Assembly: GCA_000697665.1 (NCBI GenBank)
Contig: KL197714.1
Coordinates: 104,201 to 168,200, forward strand
DNA length: 64,000 nucleotides
Direction: 5' to 3'
DNA from: Jaapia argillacea MUCL 33604
Taxonomy: Eukaryota > Basidiomycota > Agaricomycetes > Jaapiales > Jaapiaceae
Position numbers and translations under genes: made by a program. Of the stretch, positions 23,634-39,282 are shown in pieces. The notes under the pieces are model-generated. The model did no database searches. It was not told where the DNA came from and was given only the letters and a program-made list of their open reading frames with translations. The stretch's first letter is position 1. Each line of letters opens with the position of its first letter.

Positions 23634-23780
23634 CCCGGGCAGCGAGCGAGGTAAGAAAAGCAAGGGACGCGATGGGCGCTGTTGGACGCGACGACGAAAC
23701 GCGTTTGTTCACCGTCGGCTTTTGCCGGTTTACTTCCGCTGTAACTTGTTCAGTCTCCATCGCAGCCGCCGTCGGTGATC
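23634..23780. promoter_or_regulatory. shared promoter between SEH1 and the ChAPs gene
   Basis: Only 147 nt separate the two start codons, which face away from each other, so both genes must use this stretch as promoter and 5' UTR. It is GC- and CpG-rich, with no TATA box. Co-expression is an inference from the layout. Confidence 0.6.
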
Positions 23781-26667
23781 ATGACCTCCGAGGCCCATTT
23801 CAAGGATATTCCAGAGCTCTTCGAGGTTCGTGCATGCATATCCTCGAGCTTTAACTGCTGTCCTTATACCGCAACCAGGTGGAACAGGGCGAATCCTTGA
23901 ATGCTCGCACAGAAGCTCTATGTCAGTAAGACCTCTACTCTGGCGTATTTTATATGTCTGAACTTTCCTGGCAGCTACATTTCGCGAGCTGGGACCTCCC
24001 GATCTATGTCACGTCGTCAAAAGTTCGGGAAGGGCGGGCCAGCGTGACGTATGTCTTGTTCTTGCTTGCCCACATAGCTGTGCATTAACATCCAACCCTA
24101 GCTTGGCTCATATCACTACATCTCTGGTGTCGACGCATCCTCTTCCGCGTCATTAGCTGCCTATATCAACTCTCTAACCTACGCAATTGAAGACACTGCT
24201 GGGTGGTTATCCAAGGGCCCAACGTGGAAAGTTAAGAATGGGTGTTATTGGTACGCTTGCGTCAGCCTATTACCCCACTCTCCCTCAACTTCGTACTCCA
24301 GTTGTTTTAATGCCTTCTCGCGAGTCGATATCCGTGTCGACGTGAAAATACCGGGAGGAGTTAATGCGTATGTGATAGACTTGCGTGGTGAGAGGTAAGT
24401 GTTGACGCGTCCTCCAGAGGTGAATTCTGATGGACATATGATGCAGACACGAGGCTACAGCAGACATCTGGCAAGAAACATATCTCTCTGCCCTCCTGAG
24501 AGCCATCCTGTACTCTGATGACCCAACCTACTTCTTGGAAGCTTATCGGAAACTCGATCCAATCACCAGCCCAGAAGGTGAACTTCGATTTCTCCAGACT
24601 GCCGAAGCTTTGTTCATGAAAGGTAACTCGACTCCACCTTTGCAATGTCTCACATCTCACGAGTTGTTCCTACAGGCTGGCAAGTCGGATCCGATCCCGA
24701 GATCCAGGTGGCGACAGTGGTGTCAAATCATCTCACCGCCGCTATCCTCAAGTATTTCGGTGATAGTAATCGCTGGCAGCAAGCCGCCAACCTATTTGAA
24801 AAGTTGACCGCGCGAGAACCCGAAGTTGCTTCCCTGCTGGCAAAGAGTTACATCGGCATGAGTGAGCTCAATTCCATCTCCGTCATCCATTCAAATTCTC
24901 ATGTGTGCGGGAAGACGAGGAGGTGAAAGCAGTTCAGATCATGTCCGCCGCCATGAAACAAACTCCGCAATCCTATACCTTATTACACGTCCAATGCGAG
25001 TTCCTTCGATCAAAAGGCAAATACCAGTGGGCTCTCGAACTCGCCAGACAGGCTGTGAACTGTGCCCCTAGTGAATTCGTGACGTGGGAGAAGCTGACTG
25101 AAGTTTATATGGATCTTGAAGATTACCAGTTTGTGAGCCTCTTATTCGTTTTTCATCGTGAACCGAAGTATTGAAGCGATATAGGCCCTCCTGACTCTCA
25201 ACTCATGTCCAATGTTCACTTATAATGGTCGAGATTCCCATCGGAATATCACACCAGCGAAAATGCACCTCCCATCCAAGCGACCAATCACCGATATCCT
25301 CCCTGACCGACAGAAAACTGAAGACGACGAGGTTTGTTGACCATACCCACATGCCATCTCGGCGATATTGACATCGCTCTCTTTAGGCAGACCCCGCTTT
25401 ACTTCGGTTACCATCTCCCGGTCTCCGCGGGACTTGGGCCCGAGCTTATGCCCTCCTCTGCCGGCTCGTCTCCCGTATCGGCTGGGACGAACTCCTCAAA
25501 TTCCGGAGCACCGTCTTCGTTATGGAAGAAGAATACAGGATGCAAAAAGCTCAAACAGATATCCACGCTACAAGTAAGAACGGATTGCTCAACGGGCGTA
25601 TACCCCAAGGATCCGATATTGACGTGGGTACCGCTATAGTGATACACGAAGATGGAACGGTTACTTCTCGCATTCGTGGAGATTCAAGGAAGGGAGATGA
25701 TGATGCAGATGATGATGCTTCGATCAAGGGTGTCTCGTCGAAGACTGACCCTGATGAGTCGAGCAGTCATGTGGATGTGAAAGAGTCGACGTTGGACGCT
25801 GCACCTTCGATTCCCACCATTAGAATTTCGACCGAGTCGGATAGGGCGAGGGAGGAGAATGGGGACGATGAAGATTTGCCTCCGTATGAGAATGGGAAGG
25901 AGAATGGGGTGATTGTTAGGACTGGTCATGAGTTGGAGAAGCCGGTTCAAGCTGCTGCTGGTCAGGGACAAAACGATGATCAGGAGGGCAAGGCGCCTCC
26001 CTCGGCTCCTCCGGCAGATTTCTCTTTCAGTAACAAGCGGCTTTGTGAACGGTGGCTGGACAATCTTTTCATGGTTCTCTATGAGGTACGTTGTGCCCGC
26101 ATGCGCGAATACCGCTTTATTGAGTTGGGTGTCGACAGGACTTGCGGGTGTGGACCATCTTCCGAGCTGAAGTCGCCCATTTCAAAACTCAACATGTGGC
26201 ATATCGCAAGACCGGCTTGGAATGGGAGATTCTCGGCGACCTTGGGCTTCGTCTCCACCACAAGGAAGAGGCAAAGGAGGCATACCAACGTTGTCTCGAA
26301 ACCCTAAGATATTCCCAGAAGCCGTGGCAAAAACTTCTCGATATGTACGCGGAGGAGAACGATCTACAACGATCGTTGCAAATGGCGATTCGGGTCGCTG
26401 CGTATCAATATGGCGAATATACAGAGATGACGGTAAGTCACCTCGTTTGCCATTCGCTCGCGGACAATCTTCGATGCTTAGACTTGTTCATGTGCACAGT
26501 ATCCCTCTCAAATTGCGCGGTGCTTTTTCAAACTTGGGCAGATTCACGGGCATGCGAAAATCTCTTACACGCTCATGAGTATGGGCCTCCCTGATCCGAT
26601 CCTCAAAATCATGGAAAGTTACATGTCCTATGGGAGGGTCTTCAAACCGGAGGGATACGACTTTTGA
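23781..26667 (+). CDS. ChAPs-family exomer protein (Bud7/Bch1/Chs6-like)
   Basis: Twelve exons (23781..23825, 23879..23921, 23975..24048, 24102..24250, 24302..24394, 24447..24622, 24676..24861, 24915..25132, 25185..25331, 25387..26085, 26139..26432, 26500..26667) give 763 residues. The order fits the Chs5-Arf1-binding family: FRELGPPDLCHVVKSSG near the N-terminus, FNAFSRVDIRVDVKIPGG, tetratricopeptide-like helices (QQAANLFEKLTAREPEVAS, WALELARQAVNCAP), and the closing motif GLPDPILKIMESYMSYGR. A non-conserved acidic/Ser-rich insertion of roughly 150 residues (about 430-580) lies before RLCERWLDNLFMVLYEDLR. These proteins form the exomer coat at the trans-Golgi, which exports chitin synthase and a few other cargoes. 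Confidence 0.92.
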
Positions 26668-27027
26668 GTTTGGTCTCTCCTAGTGTTCCCTTCACTCTTC
26701 ACTTCATGTACATGTGTTTTTCGAATTTGCTTCCTGTTTCCCATTAGACGGCAGCTACACAAACATTCTGGTGTGGGGTTTGAGGGGCTTGGCAAGCGAT
26801 TTTGCAAAGAAACGTTTTGCCTTTGGGACCTGGCATCGCCGCCGGCATGAGCCGGCTGTGTACGGCTGGAACCGACGCAACCTGAGTGGGCGAATACAGT
26901 CTGCGAACTCTCCACACCTCGTTGCCCTTTGACTACCAAAGAGCTCTGTCCTTCGTTACTACCTTGAGATCACAAAAGATTCTCGAGTCCTAATTGTTCT
27001 CTACCAAAGTACTCGCTGACAAGCAGT
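26668..27027. other. intergenic, no gene seen
   Basis: 3' UTR of the ChAPs gene and promoter of the coiled-coil gene, which run in the same direction. Nothing else is visible. Confidence 0.4.
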
Positions 27028-28382
27028 ATGTCTATGTCACCTCCCATCCGACGCTTGTCGACGTCCAGCTCAAAGAGGGAGGAAGATCTGATCAATGCGT
27101 ATGAAGCAGAGGAGGAGCGAATAATTAATGTCTTGTCTCGAAAATTGGAACAGGTATCTGTCAATATTCATGCCGCTTTCTAGCTCTCTTTTTGACATCC
27201 TCGTCGTTTTAGCTTCGCGAGGAGAAAATCGAGTTGGAAAATATTCGAGAGGCTGAATCTGAGTCACGCGTGAATAGGCTATCTCGAGAGCTCTCTGCTT
27301 TACGCTTGGCTCAGCAGCAGCAGCAGCAATCGCACACCAATGGCGCCGAGTCTCCAGATGCTAGGCCAAATGGCAATGGATATGCACATGGGTCGATGTC
27401 GGCGAACCCGCTTACTCCCAGCCCAGAAGTAATGCTAGAAGCCATGCGAAGAGAGAATGAACATTTGAGAAGTAGGCTGGTTGATACTGAGAGAGAATAT
27501 ATACGATTAGCGAGGTTGAATGAGATCTATCGTGAAGAGCTCATTGATCATCGGCATCGGGTGAGTTCGTCGTTTCCTTCCTGGCTGCTGCCTAAATTGT
27601 TGTATTTATGATGGTTGTAGCTTGGAATTTCAGTAGACAACCTGATAGGCTTATCGTCTTCGACGGACCCATACTCTCAGCCTACACATCGCAGATCGTC
27701 TTCATCGTCATCCTCTCCCTCGACTTCTGTCCTGACTCTTCCATCCGTCCATCATTCCCGACCAACCAGCAGCGTCCCCATTCCCCGCCCGGCTTCGCAG
27801 ATTCACCGCCCAATCAATTCCCTCTCCTCAGAGTCCACCACTCCGTTATCGCATTCCCCTTCTTCGGCCGATTCGCCGTTCCCCTTTTCTCCGGTCACCA
27901 GCACTAACCCAGCGAGCCTCGTTAGCAATCATACATCGGTGACGACTCCGCCCTCGTCAGCTTCCTTGAACTCGAATCCGACGCTGCAATACAATAATGC
28001 AATGCTCCGAACGCTTCCTTATCCGACCGTGCCTCCGCCATCCTTGTCGTCTTCGTGGGGCTCGCCCGTGATTCCATACCATATTCCTCCACGAGACCCT
28101 TCCTTGTCTCCCATTGAGTCGCGCAGTCGACGCAACTCCTATCACAGAAGGGGCAGCTTCGAGCGGCGTGTGCCTGATCCTGGAAGCGGCAGAGGCACAA
28201 GTCATAGCAATAGTCGACGGGCCAGTGTCGAGCGAGGAGCGAGGGTTGCAGAGACGGGGACTTTGGTCTCTAGGAGTCGCAGAAACTCACTGGCTTCAAC
28301 TTCAGAGAGCCATCTCCACTTGGATGACGTCGGGGTTGCTCTGCATGAGCCCATCCCTGACATTCCGGAAATGTCGCCATGA
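27028..28382 (+). CDS. uncharacterised coiled-coil, Ser-rich fungal protein
   Basis: Three exons (27028..27153, 27213..27560, 27621..28382) give 411 residues. Residues about 15-70 and 125-165 are heptad-like charged helices (YEAEEERIINVLSRKLEQ, then EKIELENIREAE; later MRRENEHLRSRLVDTE), so a coiled coil is likely. A short glutamine run (encoded near 27313) sits between them. The C-terminal 250 residues are Ser/Pro-rich and disordered-looking, with several basic SRRNS-type sites that could be phosphorylated by AGC kinases. I know of no named function. Similar proteins of this build are common hypothetical proteins in agaricomycetes. Confidence 0.8.
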
Positions 28383-28674
28383 TTCCGCGCCGCATTCCAT
28401 TTTTTGTAATTATGACTTGTACTACCAGGACCATCCCATTTCCACCTGTTCAACTTAGCCTTACGGCGATATTGTTCTTTGCTCATCGCTAATACACACC
28501 ATTGACGTTGGGAAGCGGCGGCGCTGCCATCCGCATCTGGCAGAGAGATTACCATATCCGGACGCCGGATCCACAAAAGGTTCCGTAGGCCTCGTGGTGG
28601 GGCTGTGCTTGTCGCTACAGCGCATCCTCCATTGTTCGGTCGGGTCCTATTCCTTCCGAGTCACCGTCAAAAAG

Positions 28675-28682
28675 TATAAAAG
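28675..28682 (+). promoter_or_regulatory. TATA box of the HSP20 gene
   Basis: TATAAAAG lies 46 nt before the second ATG and 28 nt before the first ATG of the small heat-shock gene. A strong TATA box fits a highly inducible stress gene. The expected heat-shock elements (alternating GAA/TTC) are not clear in the 150 nt upstream. Confidence 0.55.
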
Positions 28683-28727
28683 CTCGCCGCCGTCAAGAAA
28701 ATTTCCCCCATGTTATCTTTATCCACA

Positions 28728-29958
28728 ATGTCATATCATGACTATCCCTACAATGTTGAGCACGGTCAATACTCAACCACCCCGACAACACCCAGCCCGT
28801 ATCCCAGCACGAGTCCTTGGGAACCTGAACAAGATCTTCCGCCCATGAATGTTCAGCCTCAGCAGCAATTTCAGGCGCCTCCACCACCTCCACCCTCTCA
28901 ACCACAAACTATTCAGCTCCAAGAACGCGTTCCGATTGTGCCAAGTCAACGACGCGTCCAAGTTCATCACGTCGAAGAGTTCCAGCCGCGGCATACAAGT
29001 TTATCTCAGGCGGTATACGGCGCTGGTGGTGGGAGTGAGAGCGGAAGGTCAGACCGCGATACAGGGGACTTCAGACCCCGACTTTCTGTTGATCCTGTGC
29101 GTCCCAGAGCGAGCAGCGCATTGGCTGTGAGATCGACATCAAGCCGCGCTCATCATACCGCGTCACATCCCTATCGGCGCCCATCCACGCAAGGGGAGAT
29201 GGGCGGGACTGCATCTGGGAGTGGTAGCAGATCTCGCTCAGGCCGAGGGAGTGAGGACGTGAGAAATGTTGCTATCGGCCACACGCCCGGTTCTGGTTCC
29301 ACCGTATCGTGCCCTGCTCAAGGCAGAAGGACAAGTACGCCAGGTCCTGGTCTTGCCGCAAGTGAGAGGTACGCCGTCCCTGTTTCATGTGTCGATTTTC
29401 CTTTTGCACATCATGGCATCGCTCTGGTTTCCCCGTGTAGCTCCGCGATGCCTCCTCCACCGCAGTCTGAAGGACTAGCAATGGGTCGCCGGTACAACAT
29501 CCGTACCGATGTTTATTTCAGCGTATCTAGTAACGTCATGACGGCCATGTTTGAGCTGCCTGGCGTGAAAAAATCTGATTTGAGGATCACACTGTCGATG
29601 TGTCCATACAGTCGTGTTAGGCAGCTGACGGTGTCGGGGAAGGCTTTGCCTCTCAGCCTTGCTCGTCGTCAACCTGCTAATGACCCCTCCGAACCTTCGA
29701 GCTCTGATGTGCGTGCGAGTGAAGAAGGATTGTTCACTGTGAGAGAACGAAAGTATGGAGAATTTAGTAGGACGCTCGTCGTACCGCCCGATACGAAGGT
29801 GAGCTCTACTGTCTTCTCAGCGTGACTGGGAGATATCTGAAGGACGCGTGTAGGCTGAAGACGTCACTGCCGACATGGAAGATGGTATCCTCATCCTCAA
29901 AGTCCCTGGAGGCACACGAACCGACCCAATAGATCCACAAGAAATCGTCATCCGATAA
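28728..29958 (+). CDS. HSP20-type small heat-shock protein
   Basis: Three exons (28728..29368, 29441..29798, 29854..29958) give 367 residues. The N-terminal 230 residues are a Pro/Gln/Ser/Arg-rich disordered arm. An alpha-crystallin domain follows from about residue 232: YNIRTDVYFSVSSNVMTAMF, ELPGVKKSDLRITLS, LTVSGKA, FTVRERKYGEFSRTLVVPP, and VTADMEDGILILKVPGG with the GILIL signature. Such chaperones hold unfolding proteins in large oligomers. The first intron is 72 nt, a multiple of three and without a stop, so a retained form would still be in frame. An ATG 18 nt upstream is in frame and could add six residues. Confidence 0.88.
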
Positions 29959-30423
29959 CTCCAACCGCCGACAAACGCTTCCGCCCTTGCCGACTGCTAC
30001 CCTCCCAAGACCACCGCTTTGCCCAACCATTGTCAAGATACCACTGCGCCACCACCCTTCCTCTCAAAAAGACTTATCGTGTCAACTTTATGGACTTTCA
30101 AATGACACACTTTCTCGACCTCTGAAAACCCCATGGTCTTATACTATAATCGTAACCACCCCTACCTACTTATCGCATATCCCCACTACCCAGCTAGATC
30201 GTACCACCCTTGCTTGGTTGTATATCCCTATTGTATCGATACCGCTCTCTAGTTGCAGTTTACCCTTGCTCTCAAAGTTGTTTTTCCTTGACCTTTTATT
30301 TGTTGGATTCTCCCCAGACCAATTAGCGTGCATTGAAATCATCTCTTGAGTGGGAACCGGATACTCGACTATTGTACACGATTGGAGGCCTTCGTTCTAT
30401 TTCCCCTTCCACTAAGCTATGTA
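29959..30423. other. intergenic between converging genes, no gene seen
   Basis: Spacer between the HSP20 stop and the GH1 stop, AT- and C-rich, with the 3' UTRs of both genes. Confidence 0.4.
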
Positions 30424-33600
<3,177 letters not shown>

Positions 33601-33812
33601 TCATCGTCATGGCTGCCCACACTGAATCCCCAATACAGCCAGCGCCCAGTGCCTCAGCTCCATAGGATAACAGAAAAACCACGGCCAGAACAGGTGTTCA
33701 GTCTGGTGCTCTTGAATGGGCCGTTGCATTCGGAAGGACGCGTGGTGGCAAATCCAGTCTGCAATAGCAAGCAAGCCAGCATCAACTCTGCAATTCAGGA
33801 CGTCAAAGCATG

Positions 33813-34275
33813 TCATGGGCACCAAAGCTCACACCCGACTGACCGACACATCGTCCACCTGTGCTCAAACATCCGGTCAGTAAGCCCCTCGATCTTGTGA
33901 CTCCGTGTAGGGCGGGTTGGCGGTATGGCCATCGCACGATGCAACGACGGTCGAGTACTCCAACTGCTACGATTTCCGCTGAATGTGATCTCCAGAGGGA
34001 TTGAGGTGCCTGGAATATAAGGCTCAGGACCACCCGATGTGCGCGCACTGCAGAAAATCGATTCACCTGTGTCCATATCATCAAGATCATAAAGAGCGCC
34101 GCGTCTCCCATACAACAACGTGTCCACGATCTTCAACCCTCTGATCCTTTCTGATACGCAGCGACGGGGCTGACTCGGCGCTAGACGAACCAAAGCATGT
34201 GTGATACAGATCAGGAGTTCCCTGCGAGCTTTCCCTCTCAGCATTTCCACTGACGGACATTTTCCGATCTTCGCG
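33813..34275 (-). CDS. possible exon(s) of an unknown gene
   Basis: A minus-strand open stretch reads RGLKIVDTLLYGRRGALYDL, DDMDTGESIF, then GGPEPYIPGTSIPLEITFSG, and ends shortly after CELWCP. The composition looks more like protein than the surrounding frames, and the IPGTSIPLEITF segment resembles a beta-sandwich such as an arrestin-type domain. I cannot find a clean start or closing exons, so this is only a candidate. A second open stretch, 33607..33825, may or may not belong to it. Confidence 0.3.
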
Positions 34276-34446
34276 CATGGACACGATGTGTGTCCTATGT
34301 CTGTTCGAGGAAAAATAGGGAGGATGCACACAGTGCTATCGATTGGTGGGGATATAACATGACATACATGGTTTCATTCAAATTACCGGAAGAAAATCAA
34401 ACTTGGCAGGAGATGAGTGATCGAAAGACGAGGGCAGAACGGGGGA

Positions 34447-35721
34447 TCAGGGTTTGTCTTGATACTTCTTATAGCCTTCTTCCTTCCACCACTAAACGAT
34501 AAAACCAAGCACCATCAGTCCAGTATCCCACACGCAGAGAAAGTTCTTACCTCAACCATCAACCGTGCCCCTTCTTCCAACGACACCTTAGGTTCATACC
34601 CCAACACCGTCCGAGCCTTATCAATACAATAAACCTGTTGCGTCGTCGTATAAATAACGTTATACTTCTCCAACCTCGGCTTCGATCTGGTAATCTTCGC
34701 AGAGGCTTCAAATATGAAAGCTAGGACCATCGCCGCTCGCCTAGGTATAACCTTGATTTCTTTGGGAGATGGTACATGGCCGAGTTCTCGATAAATGAGG
34801 TTTTGGACATCCCAGAAGGGGAGTGGTTGGGCGTTGGTGATGAAGAACGCTTCACCAGCGACTTTGGTTGAAGATGTTGGATCGGAGGGGATGAGTTTGT
34901 CGGCGGCGAGGATATGAGCGTCTGCTACGTTCCCTACGTAAACAAAGTCGACCAGAGCTGTGTTGGGTCCTATTTGGATGTTGGCTTTGCCTTCTTGGAG
35001 TGCTTTGGCGGAAGGGTACATCACTTGTTTATCGTCGGGGCTGCAGAAAAGAAGCGGGGATTGAGCCAAAGTTGAACCGAGCCGAAATAGAAGGCCCGCC
35101 CAGAGGTAAGAGGAGAGATAAACGCGCACCCGATCATCCCACAAGGTCTTATCGCGCACGTCCTCAAACCACCCTCGCGCTCATCGTTCGCCTCTAGGAC
35201 CATCAACTCGCCCTTGGCTTTAGTATCGTGGTAGGCATCCCAACCTTTCTTGACCACGGGCGCAGTCTTCTCGTCAACACCGTCGAATGGTTTACCAGTA
35301 TACACGACGCCAGTGGACGAAGTGTACACAAATTTCTGTACCTTATGGGCGATGGCTGTGTCCAAGACGACTCGGGTGCCCACGACATTTACTCTTGGGT
35401 AGATTGGAGGTGGAAGTCCGTGGATCGGCGAAGCGGTGTGGAAGATACATGTCGCTCCTGACTACGGTCAACGCGTTCATCGTACCACAATGGCATTCCA
35501 AAAATAATGTAGATACGCACCTTCTCAATGGCGCTGGACACCGCCTGGTTATCTGTGATGTCGCCGACAAAGACTTGGACGTCGCCGTTGAACGTTCTGG
35601 GAACCAAGTCAAATATAGCGATCTTGGTCTCGCCGCGAGCAAGCAGGGCTTTGACAATGGCCCCTCCAAGAAAGCCGGCACCCCCGACGACAAGATAGGA
35701 CTCGCGAGGAACGTCTGACAT
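34447..35721 (-). CDS. ERG26: sterol-4-alpha-carboxylate 3-dehydrogenase (decarboxylating)
   Basis: Four exons, complement(join(34447..34491, 34551..35040, 35130..35457, 35517..35721)), give 355 residues. The N-terminal Rossmann motif is VVGGAGFLGG (GxxGxxG at 13-19). The catalytic set of the 3-beta-HSD/extended SDR type follows: FVYTSSTGVVYTG, then YHDTK (YxxxK). RTCAIRPCGMIGPDDKQ and the ending WWKEEGYKKYQ are typical of Erg26. The enzyme removes the C-4 carboxyl group as CO2 while oxidising the 3-hydroxyl in ergosterol synthesis, in a membrane complex with Erg25, Erg27 and Erg28. The chosen start is the only ATG before the Rossmann motif. It diverges from the gene at 35882. Confidence 0.9.
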
Positions 35722-35881
35722 GGCGTCAATAATGGACGATAAATCCAAGTCGAATTATGGGTGACATGTGACTTGACCACGTGAGCGTGTTGGTTGTTGA
35801 CTCAGTCACGACGCGTTGAAATTCGACGCTATAAAGGCGAACAAATAATCCCGCCAATCGCCGTCATCGTCAACCACAACG
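35722..35881. promoter_or_regulatory. shared ERG26 / acidic-protein promoter with CACGTG site
   Basis: 160 nt between two divergent start codons. A palindromic E-box CACGTG lies at 35778-35783, and TATAAAG at 35830-35836 sits about 46 nt before the plus-strand start. An E-box could be read by a bHLH factor such as the fungal SREBP (Sre1), which controls sterol genes. That link is inference from the neighbour, not shown. Confidence 0.45.
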
Positions 35882-38049
35882 ATGCCGCCAAAACGTCCCT
35901 TCCCCCTCGACCCTTATGTCTACACACATTCCTCCCCCCCATCGTCGTCGCCCCTCCCAATTCCTCCCGCAAAGCGTCGTGCTATTCCTTTCCCTTTGGC
36001 CTCGGCGTCGACTCCGTCAGCGACGACGAGCACACCCTACACACCTCGCTATGCATACCAAACCCCCTCGGACTCTCCCTCCAATCCATTTGGGTTCTCT
36101 CGGAGGTCGAGAGTCCAAGTTGAATTGCCCAAGGCCATGCCATTCTCGAAACATTTGGTTCTTAGAGTTCAAGTGGCTCATGCGCCGAGTTTAGGGGACG
36201 TAGGGAAATTATCCAAGAGGTCCAAGAGGAGTTTGAAGCCGGGAGAGGTTGCTGATGAGGATGAATGGAGAGATGGGAAGGATGGAAGTGCGAAGGACAG
36301 GGATGGTCCATACAGAATCGTCCAGGTCCCCACAAACTACACTTTCAAACACCTCCACAAATTACTCTTATTTCTATTCGACTTGCCTGCCCGTTCAGCC
36401 GTTTCATCTCCCTCCAAGTCTAAACTGTCCGACGACGACGACCTGGGTCACTTATTCGAAGTCCAAAAATCCATCGTCACCCATTCCGCCAAACCCTTTT
36501 CACAACCAGGTCATATCAAGTCGGGAAAGACGTGGGCGAAGTTGTCTAGCGTACGAGATCCTTACGCCAGGAATATTTCGTTACAGGATGCCTATGATGC
36601 GCCGGAGGACGAGGATGCTGACGGGATATTCGACGACGAGGAAGAGGAGAGCGGGGAGTGGAGTTGGGAGAACGAGGACGATTTCACTCTAGGGAACGTC
36701 TGGCCCAAAGGCGCAGATCAACGACGTGGCATCATCTACGTAAGCCTCCTCCCTTTCTCCCTTACTCTTCAACTCTAACGTTCGTCTTGTCTTCTAGCAT
36801 CATAACCTATACACAACCCTCCACCTGACACTCAATACAACCACTCTCCCCTCCCTCTCCTCCACCTCTCCCGCAATTCCATCACGGAAAGGCATAGGGA
36901 ACAAACCTCACGTCTTCCGCGCGAGAGGTACGATTGACCTCGGCCAAACTCCTCCGTCCGAGTTCGGCGATGGGAGCCCGTTGGTGAGGAAGGTGTCAAA
37001 GAACTCCTTCGAGTTGACCGGCAAAGGGAGTAATCCGTTCGCTGGTACAAGCAAGTCCGCCAAGAACCCGTTCGCTACTACGAGCGCAACCGACAAACTC
37101 GCCCTGCTCCAACGTCGATTCGCTCCAACCTCAACCTCAACCAAACCATCCCGCCCACCGTTCCCCCTCCGATTTCCCACCTCAACGTCCCCCGCGTTCA
37201 CCCTCACACGTTCGCCAGCAGGCGCCTTACTCCTAGATCTCCCAACCATCAAGTACAATTCGCCCGACGCTTTTGAGCGATTCTTGAGAAAGTGTGCAGA
37301 GTACGAGAAGGTGTTGAGTGGGAAAGGACGGGGGAGTGGAGGTGGGATTGGCGGAGAAGAATTTAGAGATGCGAGGTTTTCGTCGCCTATGGTCGGGAAC
37401 GGACCTTCGTCTGATCCTTTCGACGAGGTAAGTTTCGAACTCTCCGAACTCTGATTTCGTTTATTGACGGTATTATCGTTAGGGTACATCATCGTCTTTC
37501 AACCCATTCTCACCCGATTCCCTTACTTCCTTGCCGACGACTACGCCAGCTCCGACACATCCACAACACAGACTCTTAGTTGACCGAGCTCAACGGCGGC
37601 TTACGAGGCTCACGAACAAGTCTCTTGGGGCGTTGGATGATTCAGATGAAGAGGAGGGGAAGGGAGAGGTTGATGAAGTCGATCAATTGGTTGATGAGTT
37701 GGTTCGGGGTGGAGGTGAGGAGGGGGAGGAGGAATTGAGGGGAGGGGGTGCGGAGAGTGGGTGGAGTGATGATGATGAGGAACGTGCAGAAGACGAGGAT
37801 GAGTGCGGGGAGGATAGTGATGAACGTGCAGACGAAGAGGAGGCAGAAGAGGAAGGAACAGATAACGAGTTTGATGGAGAGGAAGAGGTCGTCCAGGTGG
37901 TGAAAGTGAAAGCGGGGATGGAAGGGAAGGGCAAGGGCAAGGAAATGAAGGTCAAACCAAGGAAGTTAACGAAGAAGGAAGAGGAGGAGAGGGAGAGGAG
38001 GAAGTTGTGGATGGATTTCGACCCCAGGTTTGACGAGGTTGAGCTATGA
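35882..38049 (+). CDS. uncharacterised acidic fungal protein
   Basis: Three exons (35882..36739, 36798..37427, 37483..38049) give 684 residues. The first 60 residues are Pro/Ser/Thr-rich (a possible basic PPAKRR nuclear signal at 30). A segment 'ELPKAMPFSKHLVLRVQVAH' then leads into YRIVQVPTNYTFKHLHKLLL, FLFDLP and a region resembling a plasmid-pRiA4b / IS1096-type ORF3-like fold (a guess, not shown). The C-terminal 150 residues are extremely acidic with a Lys-rich end (KPRKLTKKEEEERERRKLW, then MDFDPRFDEVEL). It may be nuclear. A decayed copy of its first exon lies 18 kb away in the repeat nest (54.3-56.35 kb). Confidence 0.82.
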
Positions 38050-39279
38050 TCTCTCTTAGGTTTTGGACTTGGGAAGCTGCTTAGGACTAGGGTCACGATA
38101 GTTATAGGTTTGATTTATGATTGATTTGTATACACAGTAGTTAGCACAGTAAACATAACCTGCTTCTTTGACGGTGTTTCGTCGTTCGATCTTGTTTGGG
38201 ACCATGAGGTTCTGTCGACAATTGAAACGAATACAAATGACTTGCAGCACGTTCCACGAGGGACAACACTTCAGTTCAATCAATGCGGGAGGTCATGTCA
38301 TCGGGGAGAGGAGGTGAAATATTGTACTCAAAGGTCTGAACTGCGAAGAAGTCAAAAGGGGCTCGATGAGCTTAGGGCAGCGGAAGACGTAGTGTAGTTA
38401 CACAGTCAGAAACCAAAGGACTTCCACTCGCAAATCTGTTCTCGAAGGAGCGACTTGTTCGAGGACTGTCCGCCACACTCCCCCAGGCTGCAAGTGACCG
38501 GAGACCTGCGAGAAACTCGCGGAGCTTTGATTGAGAATTGACATATGTGCGCTTCGCATACGTATGTAATTCGAGACGACGTGACCTACGATCAAGACGA
38601 AAGGTCGATATCTACCACGGCGGGTGATGAGAAGTGTTGGGGGAGGGACGGTCCAAGCTGCCGATACCGCATATATCGCATTCAAAGACCGATGAGGATG
38701 CAGAATGGAGTCACGCACCGACGTTCCCAAGAGACCGATATGTCTCCCTCGACCATCATTCGCATTCAAATGTCGGAAAAATCCAAATCACCCGATTGGG
38801 CCATACATGGTAGGTAGGTAGGTATATTCCAGTCCCCGACTCCCCGAAGTGGGAGGAGGGTTCTCTCACGTTAGATCGTAGATCTACAGCCAAACCTCTT
38901 GCTCGTGGGAATTTATAATTGTACAGTTTGACCTTCTTCTTTTGGCAAGCCATTCCCATCCACTGGCAGACAAAGTGTCTCGTTCATTGTACAGGGCTCC
39001 TGTTTTTTCCTTTCCTTCGGTTCTGCTGCTGTCACGTAGAGTGTTGGATCGTCTAAACTATGCAATGCACTCGTCAAGCTGTGGAGCATGGTGCATGACA
39101 CAAGCTTGCTCTTTTACAAGGCCAATTCAAGATTACTTCTGAATGTTGGTTTACAGTCTGAGGGAGTCGGGGACTGGTGCTTGCCGCCGCTACGATACGG
39201 TCCCGATGTTCAAAACACTGGTTTCCACAGCTACATGCGTGTACAATAATCGTAGACTACATCAGGAAAAGGGTTTTCA
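38050..39279. other. 1.2 kb without a supported gene
   Basis: 3' UTR of the acidic-protein gene, then sequence up to the left end of the Plavaka-type element. Open frames are short and unsupported. Confidence 0.45.
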
Positions 39280-39282
39280 TCG

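Noticed and set aside
37683-38096. A 137-codon Ser-rich frame on the minus strand
   Set aside because: It is the antisense of the acidic Glu/Asp codons of the gene at 35882 (GAG/GAT reads as CTC/ATC and TCC frames).
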